Shown here piece after piece: positions 60,813 through 64,000 of a stretch of DNA of 64,000 nucleotides; the stretch's first letter is position 1, and each line of letters starts with the position of its first letter. The DNA is from Salinarimonas sp. (GTDB lineage: Bacteria; Pseudomonadota; Alphaproteobacteria; Rhizobiales; Beijerinckiaceae): positions 4,630,444-4,694,443 of the forward strand of contig NZ_CP157794.1 of the NCBI RefSeq assembly GCF_040111675.1. The letters run 5' to 3'. The notes under the pieces are model-generated. The model saw nothing but the letters and a program-made list of their open reading frames with translations. It had not been told where the DNA came from and searched no databases. The position numbers were made by a program, and so were the translations under genes.

Positions 60813-62099
60813 TCATTTCGGACCCATCAGCAGGTCGGGCAGGAAGAGACTCAGCTGCGGGAAGGCCGCGAGGCAGGCGAGAACGACGAGTAGCGGAATG
60901 AAGAACGGCAGCACCGCCCGGACGATATCCTCGATCGGAGTCTGCGCGATCCTGGAGGTAACATAGAGCCCGATCCCGAGCGGCGGCGTCGCGATGCCGA
61001 GGATCAGCGACATCTGCAGCACGATGCCGAAGTGAACCCGGTCGATGCCGTAGGCGTCGACCAGCGGCAGCAGTATCGGCACGAGCAGGAGCTTGATCGT
61101 GATCCCGTCGATGAAGCACCCGAGCAAAAGCACGGTGACGGACACGACGAGGAGGAACATTCCGATCGACTCGACCCGGCTCGGGATGCCGCGCGCCAGA
61201 TCCTGCGGGATCTGCTCGATGGCGAGCAGCCAGCCCATGGAGCCCGCGAACCCGATGATGATCATGATCATCGAGGTGATCAGCACGGTCTCCGTCAGCG
61301 CCTTCGTCAGCGCCTCCCAGGTCAGCGTACGAAAGATCGCGCCGAGCAGCAGGACGTAGCCGGAGGCCAGCACGCCCGCCTCGGAGGCTGTGGTCGTCCC
61401 GGTGAGGATGCCGCCCATGATGATCGCCGGAGCGACGAGCGCCGTGGCGCCCGAGAGTGTCTGCCGCCAGATCTCGCGCGGGCGCGCCCGTTCCTGCCGG
61501 GGGAACTCCACCCGGATCGCCAGGATCCGGTTGAAGATCATCAGCGCGATCGCGACCAGCAACCCCGGCACGATGCCGGCGAGGAACATGCGCGCGACCG
61601 ACGTATTCGACAGGAAGGCGTAGACGACGAGGGGGACCGAGGGCGGGATGAAGGGCGCGACGATGGCCGAGACGGCGGTGATCGCCGCGGCGAAGGCGGG
61701 CTTGTAGCCGCGCTTGCGCATCGCCTTGATCTCGACGGCGCCGAGCCCGGCGATGTCGGCCACCGCCGCGCCGGTGCCGCCGGCGAGCAGGACCGAGGCG
61801 AGGACGTTCACCTGCGCCAGACCGGCGCGGAAATGGCCGACGAGTGCGTTCGCCAGGTTGAAGATGCGCTCGGTGATCCCGATGGCGTTCATCAGGTTGC
61901 CGGTGAGCACGAAGAAGGGAATCGCGAGCAGCGAGGCGTTGCCGGCGCCCTCCAGCACCTTCATCGGCACGATCCAGAGCGTGTTCGCGAAGCCGGCGGC
62001 GACGAGCGCGCCCAAAACGGCGATGCCAATCGCCATGGTGATCGGGGTGCGCAGCGCGATCAGCGCGAGGAAGGCGGCGAAGAGCGCGACCGCGGTCAT
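60813..62099 (-). CDS. dctM: TRAP transporter large permease DctM
   Basis: The 428-aa inner-membrane protein has about 12 membrane segments. Signatures: IPFFVLTGNLMNAIGITERIF, SVLLAGGTGAAVADIAGLGA VEIKAMRKRGY, IPPSVPLVVYAFLSNTSVA and CFIDGITIKLLLVPILLPLV. It forms the translocation pathway with DctQ. Its ATG overlaps the dctQ stop by 4 bp. It is last in the dctP-dctQ-dctM run. Confidence 0.95.
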   Translation of the reverse strand: MTAVALFAAFLALIALRTPITMAIGIAVLGALVAAGFANTLWIVPMKVLEGAGNASLLAIPFFVLTGNLMNAIGITERIFNLANALVGHFRAGLAQVNVLASVLLAGGTGAAVADIAGLGAVEIKAMRKRGYKPAFAAAITAVSAIVAPFIPPSVPLVVYAFLSNTSVARMFLAGIVPGLLVAIALMIFNRILAIRVEFPRQERARPREIWRQTLSGATALVAPAIIMGGILTGTTTASEAGVLASGYVLLLGAIFRTLTWEALTKALTETVLITSMIMIIIGFAGSMGWLLAIEQIPQDLARGIPSRVESIGMFLLVVSVTVLLLGCFIDGITIKLLLVPILLPLVDAYGIDRVHFGIVLQMSLILGIATPPLGIGLYVTSRIAQTPIEDIVRAVLPFFIPLLVVLACLAAFPQLSLFLPDLLMGPK

Positions 62100-62641
62100 G
62101 GGCGGACCTCCCGCGGCGCGCGGGCCCGATCGGCGTCACGCGCCTCGAGCGCGGCGCGCTCGGGGTTCGCGAGCGCGCGGACGGCGTCGCGCAGGTCGAG
62201 CAGGAACTGGCAGGCGATGAGGAAGCAGGAGACGAAGAGCGGGATCGACAGCCAGTAGCGCTGGATCCCGACGAGGTCGATCACGCCGACCTGGCGCGGG
62301 ATCAGCGTCGGCGCCTGGGCGAGGATCGTCCCGAGAAGGCCGAGCGCAAGCAGGTCGACGAGGACGCGCACGCTCGCCCGCGCGCGTCCGGGCAGGCGCC
62401 GCACCAGCACGTCGACCGCGACGTCCTGGCCCCGACGATAGATGCAGAAGAAGCCGAGAAAGATCGTCCAGACGAAGAGCACGCCCGTCCACGGAAACAC
62501 CCAGATGATCCCAAGGTCGAGGACGAGCCGCGAGAGAATATTGGCGAGGTTGATCGCCAGCATGGCGAAGAGAAGGCCGTTGGCCGCCGCCAGGAAGATC
62601 CTGTCGGCGGCCGCGAGGCCCCGGTCGAGGAGCCGCCACAT
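62096..62641 (-). CDS. dctQ: TRAP transporter small permease DctQ
   Basis: The 181-aa protein has four membrane helices and the DctQ pattern LAINLANILSRLVLDLGIIW, FPWTGVLFVWTIFLGFFCIY RRGQDVAVDVLVRRLPG. It ends in a charged tail. It lies 3 bp after dctP and overlaps dctM by 4 bp. Confidence 0.93.
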   Translation of the reverse strand: MWRLLDRGLAAADRIFLAAANGLLFAMLAINLANILSRLVLDLGIIWVFPWTGVLFVWTIFLGFFCIYRRGQDVAVDVLVRRLPGRARASVRVLVDLLALGLLGTILAQAPTLIPRQVGVIDLVGIQRYWLSIPLFVSCFLIACQFLLDLRDAVRALANPERAALEARDADRARAPREVRP

Positions 62642-62644
62642 GGC

Positions 62645-63643
62645 TCAGTTCGCAGGGCGCGAGGCGTCGACGGCCTGCAGGAAGCCCTCGGGGAGCGATC
62701 CCTCGGCGTCCATCTGACGATAGAGCTCGGCCATGCGGGCGACGAACGGGCCGGTGTCGATCATCGAGTAGGTCACGCCCTCCTCGCCCATCCGCGCGAG
62801 CGACTCCTCGGCGACGCGATCGGTCTCCGCCGCGAATTCCGCCGCGACCTCGTCGTAGGCCTCGATGATCTGGCCGCGCGTCTCCTCGTCGAGCCCGTTC
62901 CAGGCGGCCGCGTTCGCCATGAAGGCGAGGCCCTGGGGATACTCGTCGTGGCGGGTGATGTGCGGCGCGACCTCGTAGAAGCGCATCGGCTCGACGAGCG
63001 CGACGGGGCTGTTCACCGCCTCGACGATGCCGCGGCCGAGGGACTCGTAGACCTCCGTCCAGGCCAGGGTGCGCACCTCCGCGCCGAGATGCCGCCAGGC
63101 GGCCGCCGCGAGCTCGTCCGGATGCAGGCGCAGCTTCAGGCCGGAGATGTCGTCGAGGCTCTCGATGGGCTTGGCGGAGACCATCACGCGGTAAGGCCCG
63201 CGCACCATCTTGGTCGAGTCGCCGATCACGGTGATCCCCGCCTCGTCCTCGATGGCCTGGTGCCAGCCCTCGACGAGATCCGTCGCCATGAAGCGGGCCC
63301 AGTGCTGCCGATCCTCGAACAGGAAGGGCGCGCTGACGAACTTCATCTCCGGCACCCACTTCTGCAGGTAGGAGGAGCCTTCCGGGTACATGTGCACGGT
63401 GCCGAGCTGCAGCTGCTCGAGGATGGCGTCGTCCTTCCCCAGCTGCTCGTTGGGGTAGACCTCGACGGTAATCTCGCCGCCGGTCTTGTCGGCGATGCGG
63501 TCGGCGACGGCCTGGAAGATGCGGCCCTCGATCGAATCCGCGGGCATCTTGTGCGCCATGCGCCAGGTTTCCGCCTGCGCCGTGCCGCCGGCGAGCAATG
63601 CGGCGCCGGCCACGAGCGCGAGAAGCGTGCTCTTGCGGGTCAT
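62645..63643 (-). CDS. dctP: TRAP transporter solute-binding protein DctP
   Basis: The 332-aa periplasmic receptor has a signal peptide (1-24, ending TAQA). The mature start is ETWRMAHKMPADSIEGRIFQ and the sequence has VEVYPNEQLGKDDAILEQLQ LGTVHMYPEG. The carboxylate-binding Arg should be in LKLRLHPDELAAAAWRHLGAE (about 165-185; not aligned). GGGAGG precedes the ATG. The neighbouring RraA-family gene suggests an organic acid substrate, by inference. Confidence 0.94.
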   Translation of the reverse strand: MTRKSTLLALVAGAALLAGGTAQAETWRMAHKMPADSIEGRIFQAVADRIADKTGGEITVEVYPNEQLGKDDAILEQLQLGTVHMYPEGSSYLQKWVPEMKFVSAPFLFEDRQHWARFMATDLVEGWHQAIEDEAGITVIGDSTKMVRGPYRVMVSAKPIESLDDISGLKLRLHPDELAAAAWRHLGAEVRTLAWTEVYESLGRGIVEAVNSPVALVEPMRFYEVAPHITRHDEYPQGLAFMANAAAWNGLDEETRGQIIEAYDEVAAEFAAETDRVAEESLARMGEEGVTYSMIDTGPFVARMAELYRQMDAEGSLPEGFLQAVDASRPAN

Positions 63644-63713
63644 TCTTTCGTCCTCCCTGTGGTTTGGGGAGCCGCGGCCGGGGTTCCCTTGCTCTCGTCC
63701 GCGGCGGGTCCGA

Positions 63714-64000
63714 TCAGCGCGCGGCCATGACCTTGGCCGTGGCGCCCGAAATTTCCGGCAGCTTCTCGCCGGCGCGTAGGCGCTCGAGCAGCGTGAGCTC
63801 GCGCTCCTGCATGCCGATCGCCCGCTCGGCCACGGTCTCGATCTGGCCGGGCTTGAGGAAGAGCACCCCGCTCTCGTCGGCGAGCACGGCGTCGCCGGGC
63901 TCCACCGCGCAACCGCCGACGCTCACAGGCACGTTCATCGCGCCTTCGAGGCCGAGCAGCTTCGTCGTGATCGGCGACGGACCGCGACACCAGATCGGCA
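63714..64000 (-). CDS. RraA-family protein, C-terminal part (gene runs off window)
   Basis: About 94 C-terminal residues are in the window: PIWCRGPSPITTKLLGLEGA, MNVPVSVGGCAVEPGDAVLA DESGVLFLKP. This is the conserved core of the RraA/4-hydroxy-4-methyl-2-oxoglutarate (HMG/CHA) aldolase family, including the GD and DESGV segments. Members cleave or decarboxylate 2-oxoacids, while RraA itself regulates RNase E. It lies upstream of dctP on the same strand (70-bp gap). The N-terminus is outside the window, so the subfamily cannot be fixed. Confidence 0.85.
   Translation of the reverse strand, partial: PIWCRGPSPITTKLLGLEGAMNVPVSVGGCAVEPGDAVLADESGVLFLKPGQIETVAERAIGMQERELTLLERLRAGEKLPEISGATAKVMAAR

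Overview
The window is very GC-rich chromosomal DNA from an alphaproteobacterium, most likely Hyphomicrobiales (Methylobacteriaceae or Salinarimonas-like). Evidence: two Porin_2-type porins, a MucR/Ros regulator, a DUF1127 protein, the ruvB-ybgC-tolQRAB order, a YggT gene next to tRNA-Ala(CGC), and GC-saturated third codon positions. The genus is inference.

Layout. 1-9 kb is core: a partial membrane sensor, a rhodanese, polyprenyl diphosphate synthase, a DUF2007 protein and a TrmN6-like methyltransferase, then the minus-strand run ruvB-ybgC-tolQ-tolR-tolA-tolB (no pal after tolB, no ruvCA before ruvB). 9.4-15.2 kb has a small secreted repeat protein, a porin, mucR, folD and a second porin copy without a signal peptide. 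15.2-18.1 kb has a lone tyrosine integrase, about 0.9 kb of AT-richer DNA without genes, yggT, tRNA-Ala and a frameshifted gene. 18.1-28.6 kb is a full siderophore uptake locus on the minus strand: TonB-dependent receptor, FhuC/FhuD/FhuB-like transporter, a small secreted protein, ExbB, two ExbDs, TonB and a FhuF-like iron reductase. 28.6-32.5 kb is eroded: gene remnants, a DUF1127 protein, an AraC regulator, a TPR remnant and an intact-looking IS630-family element sitting exactly in a stop codon.

32.5-44.1 kb is metabolic: a His-rich periplasmic protein, a periplasmic beta-propeller, an AceE/MdeB-like thiamine enzyme, a RutA/RutF-like flavin monooxygenase pair, an aldehyde dehydrogenase, an XRE-cupin regulator opposite a pair of tandem palindromes, an FMN reductase, an Lrp regulator and a CoA-transferase. 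44.2-44.4 kb holds an IS3 remnant. 44.7-50.9 kb is a branched-chain-amino-acid-type ABC transporter diverging from an amidase with a repeat-structured leader. 51-60.5 kb holds a thiamine-diphosphate enzyme with a TAXI-TRAP transporter (plus strand) facing a minus-strand operon of GntR regulator, EamA exporter, gamma-glutamyltransferase-like enzyme and glyoxalase-like protein. The same palindrome, CTGTATACAG, precedes both outer ends, so the GntR protein probably controls both. 60.8-64 kb is a DctPQM TRAP transporter and the end of an RraA-family gene.

The right half reads as catabolic and uptake functions under local regulators, with transporters outnumbering recognisable enzymes; substrates cannot be named from sequence alone. 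The best leads for unusual biology are the leaderless porin copy, the 34.8-42.9 kb monooxygenase cluster with its tandem operator, the three-copy 11-mer in the amidase leader, the GntR two-promoter circuit and the terminator-like hairpin upstream of ruvB.
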